DNA of 64,000 bases, taken from positions 34,375 to 98,374 of the forward strand of contig JAIYAV010000233.1 in the NCBI GenBank assembly GCA_027488855.1, read 5' to 3'. The position numbers and the translations under genes were made by a program. This DNA is from Saprospiraceae bacterium. Its GTDB lineage: Bacteria; Bacteroidota; Bacteroidia; Chitinophagales; Saprospiraceae. Each line of letters starts with the position of its first letter. Positions within the stretch are counted from its first letter, which is position 1. The notes below the pieces were generated by a model that made no database searches, was not told the DNA's origin, and was given only the letters and a program-made list of their open reading frames with translations. This document shows, one piece after another, positions 19,101 through 28,665 of this stretch.

Positions 19101-19443
19101 GCTGAATGCCAGCTTCCTTGGTAACGTCTTTAAATTTTAGCCCACCAAGGTTGAAGTACAATTTATTTTCGCCCTGATTGGCGGTAAAAAACAAATCGGG
19201 GAGCTGATCGCCATTGAGGTCACCGGTGGCTACTCCGCCACCATTGTAGTAGTAGAGGTATTCGATGATGTTGAAATCTTCGGTTTCATGCAGGGTATTG
19301 GCAAAGTCAATGCTGGACTGAGCGGCAGGAACAGGTTTAAAAAGTGTATGATTAGTCGATTTTTGACACGAAAAAACTACACAGCAGAGGCACATGTACA
19401 GCAATAAATGGCCTTTTGGTTGCACAAACAGCATAATGGTCAA
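16171..19443 (-). CDS. VCBS/FG-GAP repeat protein with ASPIC/UnbV domain (CRTAC1-like lipoprotein)
   Basis: Many Dx(N/D)GDGxxD repeats (DLNGDQLPDLFF, DVNGDGALDIYV, DLNNDGWPDIYV); ASPIC-like FGFGTRVRI...QIQELYSTRGFQSAVEPVLHFGLGKAKKIETLEVQWPDG. Confidence 0.9.
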   Translation of the reverse strand: MTIMLFVQPKGHLLLYMCLCCVVFSCQKSTNHTLFKPVPAAQSSIDFANTLHETEDFNIIEYLYYYNGGGVATGDLNGDQLPDLFFTANQGENKLYFNLGGLKFKDVTKEAGIQQNGGWSTGVTMADVNGDGALDIYVCQVGQYKTLRGRNQLYINDGKGKFSEQAAQYGLDFIGFSTQAAFFDYDRDGDLDCYLLNHSIHDAENYNRATIRTKRDELSGDRLYRNNGDRFEDVSASAGIYGSKIGFGLGIAIGDLNNDGWPDIYVSNDFHENDYLYFNQGDGTFQEAVAQSMGHTSTFSMGNDLADINNDGWMDLVTMDMKANDERINKSSVGADPYNIFQAKLNYGYHFQYPRNMLQLNRGAVPGQQHPGFSEIGQLAGINASDWSWAPLLADFDNDGWKDLFIGNGIWRRPNDLDYLKFSSNSSVQQSAPDLALVEKMPFGKVANFAYRNLGDLQFDDVSAAWGLNFTGCSNGAAYADFDQDGDLDLVLNNLNETASLYENTAQSKPDQHWLSIRLQMPGKNPFGFGTRVRIVADGKEQIQELYSTRGFQSAVEPVLHFGLGKAKKIETLEVQWPDGKIQQLKNVKVDQSLNIQYQGVKSPKIAFAAPPFLQESALKLGLDYLHAENEHIDFDSEQLMPHMLSTQGPALAIGDVDGNGLEDVLFGGRKVFLYKQMSPNKFVAEDLLIDSMLEIVDAVFFDADQDRDLDAYLVTAGHQYTGKNPALLDVLLVNDGKGKFSQDLYNLPLDYAEGSCVVPFDFNGDGALDLFVGSRSIYPAYGLVPASHLYQNDGKGHFKEVTAQVAPELQNIGMVSDACIVEQAEGLQLVIVGEWMPVCIFSIRNSQFSLSKIPNSEGWWNTVTTVDYDQDGKKDLLLGNLGLNAELKASPELPVELYVKDFDQNYQTDPILTYYKQGRRYTYVSKDELTSQLNILKKQFLEYRPFAECGFEQVFTAEMLKGATHHRAVNFASSWGKYQGKGQYTLAALPIESQLAPIFNFAQMDLNGDGQNEILSVGNWYGIRPGLGRYDADYGCVLTRKGKYWTAMSPAQSGFWVNGQGRKLATLKDGTVLIARNNLGVMAWRKTNK

Positions 19444-19481
19444 TCCTTTTGAACTACAAAGATAAAAGGTTTAGTCGCTGG

Positions 19482-22400
19482 TTATAATTTTAGCACCGCG
19501 CCGAGCACTAAAGTTTGGGTAATGGGGTAACGACCGCGGTCAAAAATGCTCAAATCCCGATTTGATCCGTAATAATTGGGGTTGACAATGCCGGGCAACA
19601 AGGGCGTGCCCACATTTGACAACCGCACTTCGGGGTCGTTGCCGGTAAATGAACTGATGGTCAATAAATTTTGGGCGCTGAGGTACAGCCTCAAGTGCTG
19701 TTTTTTCTGAACGCTCTGGGGGAAATCATAAGCAATACTCAGGTTGTCGAGGCGCAAAAAGGAGGCATTTTCGATAAAATAGTCTGAAATAGGAGTGCTG
19801 TTACTTCTCAATTTGGCGAAGCTTGGACTTAGTGCTACCTCGGGAATGCTGTAGCCTGGGTTGTCCTTTAAACGTTGTGGATTGGCGTAAAATAGGTTAA
19901 AGACATTGAGCATATCATGCCCAATGGCACCACGCCAAAAAACATTGATCGTAAACTGTTTCCATTGCAAGGTATTGTCCCACCCGAAAGTCAGATCGGG
20001 TTGAGCATTGCCCGTGACTTGACGATCACCAACTTCGTCAATTTGCCCATTTCCGTTTACATCGACGGTTTTCCATTGCCCGTTCGCGTCAATGCCATCA
20101 CTGCGGTAGGTAGTAAACTGTCCGATTGGCTTTTGGTTCTCCAGCAATTGCAAAGCAGCACAACAAAAGCCGGGGCTACCCGGCGAACCCGCTGGCAAAC
20201 GATCGACCGTCGTGCCAGGAATAGTCGCAGGGAAGGGACTTGCTAATATTGTGCGGTTGTGTGCTAGATTGAGGTCGCTTTGCCACTTGAGATCACCATT
20301 GTCGATGGCAGTTAGGTGGAGCTGGATTTCCACTCCTTGGTTGACCAATTCCATCCGGTTTTCAAAATAGGTATTGGAAAAAGCATTCTCGACAGAGCTT
20401 GAATATTGCCACAACAAATTGGAAGAGTGACTTCGATAAAGCTCCACCTGTACTTGCAGTCGCTGGTTCAATAATTCTGCCTCCAGACCGACATTCAGCT
20501 CCTTGCGCTGCTCGGCTTGTAGGTTCGGGTTGGGCACAAAAGGATAATAAATGCCGGGTTTAAATTCCCCGTTGATGTAGGCTGGAACGCCACCGGGCAA
20601 TACCACCAGTTCCGTAGCATAAGTTTTTGGAGGAATATTGCCCGTGACCCCATAACCTACCCGCAAGCGCAAATGGTTGATGACCTGGCCTTGGGGAATG
20701 ATTACTCCACCCAATGTCAAAGCTGGATAAACCACCCATTTTTCAGCCCCCAAACGGGTGAAACCTTCGCGGCGCAAGCTACCCTGAGCAAACCAGCGCT
20801 CTTTGAAAGTATACAAGGTTTGTAAATAGGCTGCGGGCATTTCGTCACTTTCCCGATAAGGGTCTTCCCGATCCAAAAAATCAGGTTTCCCTTGTACATT
20901 GATCAAAGGGCGATAGGAAATCAGGCTTTCGGAAGTAGAAATACCGTCGCGGCGGATACCGCGGCCATCCCAGCGTTGGTAAGTGTAGCCCAATTGAGTC
21001 TGAATTTGGTGCTTGTTTATCACCCAGGTTTTGGCCACTTGTGCATCGACGTACCAATGGCTGAGTTTGCGCTCTTCCCAGGAACTAAAGCCGCCGTAGC
21101 CTCCGAAAGTCCGTTCGGAGTCAGCCCAGCCATACGTATCTCGGTTGTGTTGAAAGGCGGTGTGTACTTTTCCTTTAAAGCCGGCCAGTAGCTCAAACTC
21201 GGCTTTTAAACCCGCAGTCGCGGTTTGAAAGCTGTTTTCAAAAGTTTGCCAGTTCAAAATGGCCAATGGGTTGCTTAACCCAAAAACATTCGGCTTGTAA
21301 TACGTACCACTCAGCGCGGAGGTGTCGGAAAAAATTGGTGCCGTCGGATTCATTAAAGCCGCACTGCGAAAAATGTCCGGATTGACCTCAGTATTACTGC
21401 GTTTATTGACCGAAAATAGGCCTTCAATCTTGCCTTTTCCTTTTTGAATGGTTTTGTTAAAATTGAACAAAGCGTTGACCTGATCGAAATTGGATTTTTG
21501 GGCAATGCCATTGACATTGCGGAAATTAACGGCCAGGCGGTAGCTGGAGCCCAAGGCCGTCCCGTTTAAAGCCAGGTTGTGCGCCTGACTAAAACCAGTA
21601 CGAGAAATGAGTTGGTACCAATCATTGTTTGCGCCCAAGTCCCGATTTACCCCCTGAAAGGTTCCATTGTTGCCAATAAGACGGCGGTAAGTGGCGACAT
21701 CAATGCCTCGGTCGGGATTGCTTGCGCGATCCATGGCCAGGTAGGTAGAATACACGAGACCACGGCTGTTCAGCGCCCCGGTTTTAGTCTGGATTTTGAT
21801 CACCCCATTGGCACCTCGCATGCCGTAAATGGCCAGCGATGCAGCGTCTTTGATGACTTCGATGCTGGCGATGTCCTGAGGGTCGATGGTTTGTAAAGTT
21901 AGTCCGGGTATGCCATCTACCACGACCAGTGGCTGGGTATGATTGAATTGCTGGTTGTAGCCGTTGGCAGTGGGGAAGTAGGCAAAGCCGGAATAAATCG
22001 CGGAATGTAGACCCCGCATTTGCACCTGATAATCGTAATTGGGATCACCCCCTGGGCGGGAAATGACTACGCCGGGGATTTTGCCCTGGATGAGTTGGTA
22101 GGGGTTGTAGCGGTTGCCGGGTGAGAAGGACTGAGCTGTAATTTTATTTGCTTGCAAGTGTTTGCGAACAGGAACCCAACAAACAAACATGATTTCTTTG
22201 GCCGGAATATTAATAATGCTTTGTATCCCATCCCAAATAAAGGAGGTGTCACCTGGGGAAAACAACATGTCGGGTGAACCCAAATGAATGGAAATGCTGT
22301 CCCCTGTTTTAGCATTCAGCTCAAAAAAACCTTGATAATCAGTGTTGACCGTTATTTTCCTTGATTGATTTTTTAATTGAATAGGACTGTATATCGAGTC

Positions 22401-22550
22401 ACCTAAATGCTTTACAATCACACGCCCTTTCCAATTTTGTGCCTGGAGCAAACCCGAGCACAACAAACACCAAAAAAGGATAAACAGAGAAGGAATTAGT
22501 TTCTGCATAAGTGTAAGCGTTCTGATGAAGAATAGGCGACTGATTACCAA
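19482..22550 (-). CDS. SusC/RagA-family TonB-linked outer membrane protein, no adjacent SusD
   Basis: YQLIQGKIPGVVISRPGGDPNYDYQVQMRGLHS...PLVVVDGIPG...DIASIEVIKDAASLAIYGMRGANGVIKIQTK; C-terminal SusC-like barrel. Confidence 0.9.
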   Translation of the reverse strand: MVISRLFFIRTLTLMQKLIPSLFILFWCLLCSGLLQAQNWKGRVIVKHLGDSIYSPIQLKNQSRKITVNTDYQGFFELNAKTGDSISIHLGSPDMLFSPGDTSFIWDGIQSIINIPAKEIMFVCWVPVRKHLQANKITAQSFSPGNRYNPYQLIQGKIPGVVISRPGGDPNYDYQVQMRGLHSAIYSGFAYFPTANGYNQQFNHTQPLVVVDGIPGLTLQTIDPQDIASIEVIKDAASLAIYGMRGANGVIKIQTKTGALNSRGLVYSTYLAMDRASNPDRGIDVATYRRLIGNNGTFQGVNRDLGANNDWYQLISRTGFSQAHNLALNGTALGSSYRLAVNFRNVNGIAQKSNFDQVNALFNFNKTIQKGKGKIEGLFSVNKRSNTEVNPDIFRSAALMNPTAPIFSDTSALSGTYYKPNVFGLSNPLAILNWQTFENSFQTATAGLKAEFELLAGFKGKVHTAFQHNRDTYGWADSERTFGGYGGFSSWEERKLSHWYVDAQVAKTWVINKHQIQTQLGYTYQRWDGRGIRRDGISTSESLISYRPLINVQGKPDFLDREDPYRESDEMPAAYLQTLYTFKERWFAQGSLRREGFTRLGAEKWVVYPALTLGGVIIPQGQVINHLRLRVGYGVTGNIPPKTYATELVVLPGGVPAYINGEFKPGIYYPFVPNPNLQAEQRKELNVGLEAELLNQRLQVQVELYRSHSSNLLWQYSSSVENAFSNTYFENRMELVNQGVEIQLHLTAIDNGDLKWQSDLNLAHNRTILASPFPATIPGTTVDRLPAGSPGSPGFCCAALQLLENQKPIGQFTTYRSDGIDANGQWKTVDVNGNGQIDEVGDRQVTGNAQPDLTFGWDNTLQWKQFTINVFWRGAIGHDMLNVFNLFYANPQRLKDNPGYSIPEVALSPSFAKLRSNSTPISDYFIENASFLRLDNLSIAYDFPQSVQKKQHLRLYLSAQNLLTISSFTGNDPEVRLSNVGTPLLPGIVNPNYYGSNRDLSIFDRGRYPITQTLVLGAVLKL

Positions 22551-22873
22551 ACTACTTCAATGCTAAGTTATACAATTTAAATGTTTTAGGAAGAATTTTG
22601 TTTAATCGTGCCTCGAATTGGCTTTTTCGTCTGAGAAAGCTATGCCAAAAAATGGAGTTCCAACGATTTTTTGCTTCGACCAATCGTTTTTCCCTGTATC
22701 CTCAGCGACAATCTTTGCTTTCCCTTCCGAATTTCGATTATATTTGTTGACATCAAGGGAAGCTGCAACAAAACTAAATGGAACAAAACAGCAACCTTGA
22801 AACACAAAAAACCGAATGAAAAGCAGGTGGACTATTTCCTCCAGCACCAAATCCGGAAAACCCTTATCTCATT

Positions 22874-24661
22874 ATGGCACGATTAACCACTTTAGGCAAA
22901 CTCGCCGTGCTCCTGGTCATCGGGGGCGTAATCTTCGCTGGTGTAAAAATTTTGGGCAACATGGGCTACTTGGGTCAGCGAACGACTCAGGAGTCAACCG
23001 TAATCGAAAAAGTAGACTTACCGGATGCCCCCAAAAACGCTGCTACCAGCGTGCTACCACTCGAACTCCCCAGTTCAACCCCTGCCAATGTTGGCACTCC
23101 AGAAATCCGTTGGCTGCTTTGGGCCTGGAATGCACAAATGGGTGCTCTCCTCGCCAATGGTGGCGCAGAAACCACCAAAGGAAGCATCATGGCTTCTAAA
23201 AAAGTCAACCTGAAAATCACCCGTCAGGATGATGTGCCCCAAATGCAGGCCTCTCTGGTCAAATTTGCAGAAAGTTACAAAAGTGATCCCGAAACTAAGG
23301 AAGGCGCTCACTTCGTAACCATCATGGGCGACGGCGCTGCGGCATTCTTGGCCGGGCTGAACCCGCAACTCGAAAAACTGGGTGCCGATTACCGCGCTCA
23401 GATCGTCTTTACCTGCGGTCGTTCTTTGGGCGAAGACAAATTTATGGGCCCGCCAGCCTGGAAAGAAAATCCACAGGCAGCCCGGGGTGGGGTCACCACC
23501 GCCGTATTGCGGGACGGTGACTGGAACATCGTGATCAAATGGTGCTCTGACAACGGAATCCCCGTCAATGCGGACGAAACCACCTACGACCCCGAAGCCA
23601 TGAACTTTATCGCTGCCGACACCTACATCGATGCTTCTGAAAAATACATCAATGGCTACACCGAAGAGCGCGACGAAGTCAAAAAAGGCCAACGTACGGG
23701 TAAAAAAGTAACCGTTGGTGTAACTGGGGTAACCACCTGGACGCCCGGTGACGTAATGGTAGCCAAAAAGAAAGGTGGCTTGATCTCCATCGTTTCCACC
23801 AAGGAATACCGCAGCCAGATGCCTTGTGTATTGATTGGCATCAAAAAGTGGATGGAAGACAATCCTCGCTTGGTAGAAAACCTGATTGAAGGGATTGCTG
23901 CTGGTGGCGACCAGGTAAAATCTTTCTCCCCAGCCCTTAAAAAAGCTGCGGCAATCAGCGCAGAGGTCTACAACGAAGAAACCGCTGAGTACTGGGAGAA
24001 ATACTACAAAGGGGTCACCGAAACCGACCGCAAGGGCCTGCCCGTTGAACTCGGTGGCTCACGGGTCAACAACCTGGCCGACAACGCCGAAATTTTTGGG
24101 GTCAACCCTGGTAGTACGAACATCATCAAGATCGTATACACCACTTTCGGAGACATCGTGAAAAAGTTGTATCCTGATCTGGTGCCTACTTATCCTGCGG
24201 CAGAGCAGGTGATCAACACCCGGTTCCTTCAGAGTGTACTCGCTCGTGCTGGTAGCGGCATTGCCAGTGCGGATGAAAATGAGTTCAATGCCGATGACAA
24301 CATCCGCGAAACGGTGAGTAAAAAATCTTGGGCCATCGAATTTGCTTCCGGTAGCGCAGAGTTTACTCCCGCCACAAAGGTAGTGATGGAGCAACTGTTC
24401 AACGACTTGGTGATTGCCAGCAACCTGAAAGTAGAAGTACATGGCCATACTGACAACATTGGTGATCCATCTACCAACCTGAAACTGTCGGAGCGTCGCG
24501 CTTTTGCCATCAAAACCTGGTTGGAAAACAAATCCGCCAACAACTTCCCTGAGGGGCGGGTAACGGTATTTGCACATGGTGCCAGCAACCCGGTTGTATC
24601 CAATGATACACCAGCTGGTCGGGCGAAAAACCGCCGGGTGGAAATTATTATGGGTAAATAA
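22874..24661 (+). CDS. Substrate-binding-protein-like domain fused to C-terminal OmpA peptidoglycan-binding domain
   Basis: N-terminal TM helix; central SBP-like region; C-term WAIEFASGSAEFTPATKVVMEQLFNDL...VEVHGHTDNIGDPSTNLKLSERRAFAIKTWL...GRAKNRRVEIIMGK (OmpA). Confidence 0.8.
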   Translation: MARLTTLGKLAVLLVIGGVIFAGVKILGNMGYLGQRTTQESTVIEKVDLPDAPKNAATSVLPLELPSSTPANVGTPEIRWLLWAWNAQMGALLANGGAETTKGSIMASKKVNLKITRQDDVPQMQASLVKFAESYKSDPETKEGAHFVTIMGDGAAAFLAGLNPQLEKLGADYRAQIVFTCGRSLGEDKFMGPPAWKENPQAARGGVTTAVLRDGDWNIVIKWCSDNGIPVNADETTYDPEAMNFIAADTYIDASEKYINGYTEERDEVKKGQRTGKKVTVGVTGVTTWTPGDVMVAKKKGGLISIVSTKEYRSQMPCVLIGIKKWMEDNPRLVENLIEGIAAGGDQVKSFSPALKKAAAISAEVYNEETAEYWEKYYKGVTETDRKGLPVELGGSRVNNLADNAEIFGVNPGSTNIIKIVYTTFGDIVKKLYPDLVPTYPAAEQVINTRFLQSVLARAGSGIASADENEFNADDNIRETVSKKSWAIEFASGSAEFTPATKVVMEQLFNDLVIASNLKVEVHGHTDNIGDPSTNLKLSERRAFAIKTWLENKSANNFPEGRVTVFAHGASNPVVSNDTPAGRAKNRRVEIIMGK

Positions 24662-24735
24662 TAACCGTACGGGCGGCCCTGTGTGGCCGCCCCAATTATA
24701 GGACGACCACGTAGGGTCGCCCCAACGAACCAACC

Positions 24736-25533
24736 ATGTCCAACTACCTTCAAGACCTTATTCGGGCATTCAAACCCAATACCAGCGTCAGTAAAATGAC
24801 CATGGCGTTGATCATCGTGGTGCAAGTCATCATTGCTATGGTCGCCTGGTATTCTTCTTCCGAAATTTTGCCCCGACCGCCCGAAATTCTCGGGGCCTTC
24901 AGCCGATTGTTGAAGGGGGGGGATTTGATCCGGGAATTGTTCACCAGCATGGGGCTCTGTTTGCAGGCCATGGGTTTAGCCATTTTGATTTCCCTGGCTT
25001 TGTCTTACCTGACCGTCCTGCCTTTTTTTCGCCCCACGGCCTTTCTTGTTTCCAAAGGGCGCTTTTTAACCCTCGTAGGTTTGAGCTTCGTTTTTACCCT
25101 GCTCACCTCTGGCGGCCACAATCTCAAAGTGTCTTTGATGGTGTTTGGCATCACGGTATTTTTTGTCACTTCTGCGATCGCGATGATTCAGGCAATTCCC
25201 AAAACGGAGTTCAACCATGCGCGTACCCTGGGCATGAGTGAGTGGCAAACCGTGTGGGAGGTCATCATTCTGGGGCGATTGCATGAAGTGTTCGAAATCA
25301 TTCGCCAAAACTTTGCCATCAGTTGGATGATGCTGACCATGGTGGAGGGGATTTCCCGTGCTGAAGGGGGAGTTGGCGCCATGTTGCTCAACCAGAACAA
25401 ACACTTGCACTTGGATGCGGTTTTTGCCATCCAAATTTTGATTCTCCTGGTGGGGATCGGTATGGATTACCTCATTGGCGTCATCAAAAACATCATTTGT
25501 CCCTATGCTTCTTTGAGTTTGGAAAGAAGATAA
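24736..25533 (+). CDS. ABC transporter permease (BPD-type inner membrane component)
   Basis: Multiple TM helices; EAA-like loop segment KTEFNHARTLGMSEWQTVWEVIILGRLHEVFEIIRQNFAISWMM. Confidence 0.75.
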   Translation: MSNYLQDLIRAFKPNTSVSKMTMALIIVVQVIIAMVAWYSSSEILPRPPEILGAFSRLLKGGDLIRELFTSMGLCLQAMGLAILISLALSYLTVLPFFRPTAFLVSKGRFLTLVGLSFVFTLLTSGGHNLKVSLMVFGITVFFVTSAIAMIQAIPKTEFNHARTLGMSEWQTVWEVIILGRLHEVFEIIRQNFAISWMMLTMVEGISRAEGGVGAMLLNQNKHLHLDAVFAIQILILLVGIGMDYLIGVIKNIICPYASLSLERR

Positions 25534-25545
25534 GCCCGCTTTAAC

Positions 25546-26370
25546 ATGACACAGACACACGAGTTTAAAAATACCATTCTCAAGGTTGAAAATGTTTCGC
25601 TTAACCTGGGCGGAAACCAGATTCTACGCGATGTCAACGTCGACATTCGCGATGTGGTACGGCCAGGGATGAGCCAGGGACAAATCGTAGGGTTTTTGGG
25701 CCCTTCGGGGATCGGCAAAACCAAACTTTTTGAAATCCTGGCTGGTCTGTTGAAACCGGACACTGGTCAGGTATTATTGGGAGAACCACTCACTCCGGTA
25801 AAAGTGGGCAGGGTAGGGGTCGTTCAACAAAGTTACCCCCTCTTCAGCCACCGCACCGTGATGGGCAACTTGATGGTGGCTGCTGCACGCAAAGGGATGC
25901 CTGCCAATGAACAAAAAGCCAAATGTGAGGAAATGTTGGCTCACTTTGGCCTACAAGGTCACGCCAATAAATTCCCGGCGGAACTTTCCGGTGGGCAACG
26001 CCAACGGGTAGCCATTGCGCAGCAATTGCTTTGCTCGGATCACTTCCTTTTGCTCGATGAGCCTTTTAGTGGTTTGGACGTCATCATGATTGAAAAAGTA
26101 TGCGAATTGCTGCGCAGCATCGCCGCTTTGCACGAACACAACACGATCATCGTGGTGTCGCACGATATTGAATCGACCGCTTCCATCGCGGATACGCTGT
26201 GGGTGATGGGGCGAGATCGTGACGAGAAAGGCGAGATTATCCCGGGTTCACGCATCAAATACACCTATAATTTGATTGAACGTGGCCTGGCCTGGCAAGA
26301 AAACGTGATGGGACGGCGGGATTTCCACGAATTGGTGGATGAGGTACGGGGGCTGTTTAAAACGCTGTAG
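25546..26370 (+). CDS. ABC transporter ATP-binding protein
   Basis: Walker A GFLGPSGIGKTK; LSGGQRQRVAIAQQL signature; Walker B LLLDEPFSGLD; VVSHD H-loop. Confidence 0.95.
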   Translation: MTQTHEFKNTILKVENVSLNLGGNQILRDVNVDIRDVVRPGMSQGQIVGFLGPSGIGKTKLFEILAGLLKPDTGQVLLGEPLTPVKVGRVGVVQQSYPLFSHRTVMGNLMVAAARKGMPANEQKAKCEEMLAHFGLQGHANKFPAELSGGQRQRVAIAQQLLCSDHFLLLDEPFSGLDVIMIEKVCELLRSIAALHEHNTIIVVSHDIESTASIADTLWVMGRDRDEKGEIIPGSRIKYTYNLIERGLAWQENVMGRRDFHELVDEVRGLFKTL

Positions 26371-26455
26371 TGTTGAAGTGTGTTAAGCCTCAATCGAATC
26401 TGCACCTCGGCTCCGCTCGGTGATCGATTCGACTGAGGCTTAACACACTTCAACA
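26371..26455. repeat. Long inverted repeat (30-nt arms, 1 mismatch) between convergent genes, probable bidirectional terminator
   Basis: tgttgaagtgtgttaagcctcaatcgaatc / gattcgactgaggcttaacacacttcaaca; loop contains gcacctcggctccgctcggtga. Confidence 0.9.
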
Positions 26456-27823
26456 TCAATTGAATTTCCGCTTAAAGAACCAACTACTGTCGTTCAGCGT
26501 GAATCCAAAATGGAACTGCACATAATTTTCTTTCAGCCCATCCGCTGCGCCAAAACGACCTGCTTCAAGTGCCAAGTTGACAAAAGAAAGGGTTTGGCGA
26601 GGCAAAATGATGGGAATCCCAACGCCCAGTGTTACGCCGAAGTTGGTCAATTGTTCTCCATTGGTGCTGCGGGAGTCCTGGGCGTGAAAAACACCCAGAC
26701 GGTATCTTGAGCGACTCCAGTTGTTGTTGTACGACTGGACATCTGGAATGAATTCGAGGCCAAAAGCCATGCGACGTGCGTCAGAAAGTGGTTCCGATTT
26801 GGCCTCATTTTGGTACTCACTCCAGCGGGTTTGCAAATACTCGGCACTGATCCGCAATTTACCCAAAGATTCATAAGTTAAACCAAAACCCATTCCACCA
26901 GGTAAAGTCCCACCGCGCTCAATATCCGCTTCGTAGGTAATGGTATCTGCCACCGAAGTATTAGGCGACAAGCGACGGTACAAACGACTGCTCACGGATT
27001 TGAGGTTACTATTTGGGGTGTAAGTGAAACCAAGAATTAATGAACGATCACCAATTTCCCGAACACCTTGGTCATTGGGTTTATCCAAATTGATGACGTA
27101 TTGTGCACCCAGTTTAAAAATACTGCTCCGGTAGCTGATGTCATCCTGTAAATCGGTGGAGTAGGCCAGCGCTACACTGTCCAGGGAAACACTCCGACTA
27201 TTGGCTACTTTGCCAAAAAGAGACTGCAATTCGGCACCAAGTGATAAATTACCAATGCGTACACCATTGCCAAATCCCAATTTGTAGGTTCCGCCCGAGC
27301 CCTTCAGGTCAGTGGTAATCCGATCGAGGGTTTCGCCTTGAATTTCTACATTTTGGATGTTGTACCCCACTTCGGAGTAGGGAGTCAAGTGAAAACCCAT
27401 CCCCCAGTTGAAATTGCGCTTTTTGCGTTCTTGCGCCCGGTTGATAGAGTTGTTTAGCGGGAATGCCAGGGAAAGTTGGCGCAGGTTGCCACTATATGCC
27501 ACATCTTTTTGATCTCCATCCGACAGGGCGGAATATTTGGCTGAGACGCCCAATTCAAAAGCGGCAACTTCCAGTGAGCTCAATGCAGCTGGATTCAACC
27601 AATTGGTATGGGAACCATCGCGTATCGCAATCCCCATGCCAGCCATCCCGGTTTGTGATACCAGGGCTGGTGAGAACAAATCACCCAAGCCGAAGCGAGA
27701 ATAGGGCGAATTTTGCTTGGGTAAAATTTGTGCGGTGGTCGTTTGTGCCGAGGCCATCCAAGGCATCCACAGTACCAGCACGGCTGCACTCAGCGCCGTT
27801 TTTATCGTCCAACTACTCGACAT
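26456..27823 (-). CDS. Outer membrane beta-barrel protein (PorV/FadL-like, uncharacterised)
   Basis: Signal peptide; SPYSRFGLGDLF...GMAGMGIAIRDGSHTNWLNPAAL typical N-terminus of Bacteroidota OM barrel proteins; terminal aromatic-rich strands. Confidence 0.65.
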   Translation of the reverse strand: MSSSWTIKTALSAAVLVLWMPWMASAQTTTAQILPKQNSPYSRFGLGDLFSPALVSQTGMAGMGIAIRDGSHTNWLNPAALSSLEVAAFELGVSAKYSALSDGDQKDVAYSGNLRQLSLAFPLNNSINRAQERKKRNFNWGMGFHLTPYSEVGYNIQNVEIQGETLDRITTDLKGSGGTYKLGFGNGVRIGNLSLGAELQSLFGKVANSRSVSLDSVALAYSTDLQDDISYRSSIFKLGAQYVINLDKPNDQGVREIGDRSLILGFTYTPNSNLKSVSSRLYRRLSPNTSVADTITYEADIERGGTLPGGMGFGLTYESLGKLRISAEYLQTRWSEYQNEAKSEPLSDARRMAFGLEFIPDVQSYNNNWSRSRYRLGVFHAQDSRSTNGEQLTNFGVTLGVGIPIILPRQTLSFVNLALEAGRFGAADGLKENYVQFHFGFTLNDSSWFFKRKFN

Positions 27824-28538
27824 TATGTTTCAATATTTTGTTCAATCCAATGAATACTAAATCGGGTTCGTGTATCGCGCTGATGCTCAGGGTTTGTTGC
27901 AGTAGGGCGGCATCTCCTCCGGTAAGGATGGTTTTGCTGTGGCCTTCTGAAGTTGCCCATTTTTGACTATAACCTTCAATTTCGAGTGCGGTACCCAACA
28001 GCGCACCATTGTTCATTGCGCTTGGGGTAGAATCTCCAATCCATTCATGCAGTTTGTCCAACTCCACTTCTGGAAGCCGCGCAGTAAATTCATGCATGGC
28101 CCGCAGCCGCATTTTTAAACCTGGAGCAATGTTTCCTCCCAGGTAAACGCCCGCAGCACTCAAAAACTCGTAAGTAATACAACTGCCAGCATCCACCACC
28201 AGGCAATGCTCGCCAGGAAAAATGGCAAAAGCGCCTACCACTGCGGCAAGGCGATCTTTCCCCAGAGTTTGTGGGGTCTTGTACGCATTGCGGATGGGTA
28301 GTGGTGTATCCGCTTCCAGCTGTATGAGGCGACATTGGCTTTCCAAGCGCGTCAATTCGGTCTGTTCCATTCGCCGACCTACCGAACATAAGATCACATT
28401 CTGTACCTTATGGTTGGTTAGTAGCTGTAATAAATCCTCGATCGTCCATTCCACCCAGAGTTGGCGCAATACCAATGTGTCCCCCTCAAAGAGGGCGAGT
28501 TTGGTGCGGGAATTGCCAATGTCGATCGTTAAATTCAT
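27813..28538 (-). CDS. coaX: Type III pantothenate kinase
   Basis: LTIDIGNSRTKLALF; GKDRLAAVVGA; CLVVDAGSCITYE; GGNIAPGLKMRLRAMHEFTARLPEV; ILTGGDA. Confidence 0.95.
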   Translation of the reverse strand: MNLTIDIGNSRTKLALFEGDTLVLRQLWVEWTIEDLLQLLTNHKVQNVILCSVGRRMEQTELTRLESQCRLIQLEADTPLPIRNAYKTPQTLGKDRLAAVVGAFAIFPGEHCLVVDAGSCITYEFLSAAGVYLGGNIAPGLKMRLRAMHEFTARLPEVELDKLHEWIGDSTPSAMNNGALLGTALEIEGYSQKWATSEGHSKTILTGGDAALLQQTLSISAIHEPDLVFIGLNKILKHNVE

Positions 28539-28562
28539 GCGTTAAGTAGTGGGGCAAAAATA

Positions 28563-28649
28563 AGTGCTCATTTTTTCTGAGCCAGAGGATTAGATAAAAA
28601 ACTTAAAATGAAGCGTTTATTTATCTAATCCTCTGGCAAAATGAGCACT
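28563..28649. repeat. Long intergenic inverted repeat (12 + 18 nt arms with a 6-nt bulge) followed by a T-rich tract on +
   Basis: agtgctcatttt-ttctga-gccagaggattagataaa ... tttatctaatcctctggc-aaaatgagcact. Confidence 0.9.
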
Positions 28650-28665
28650 TGTTTTTTTATTGCCC

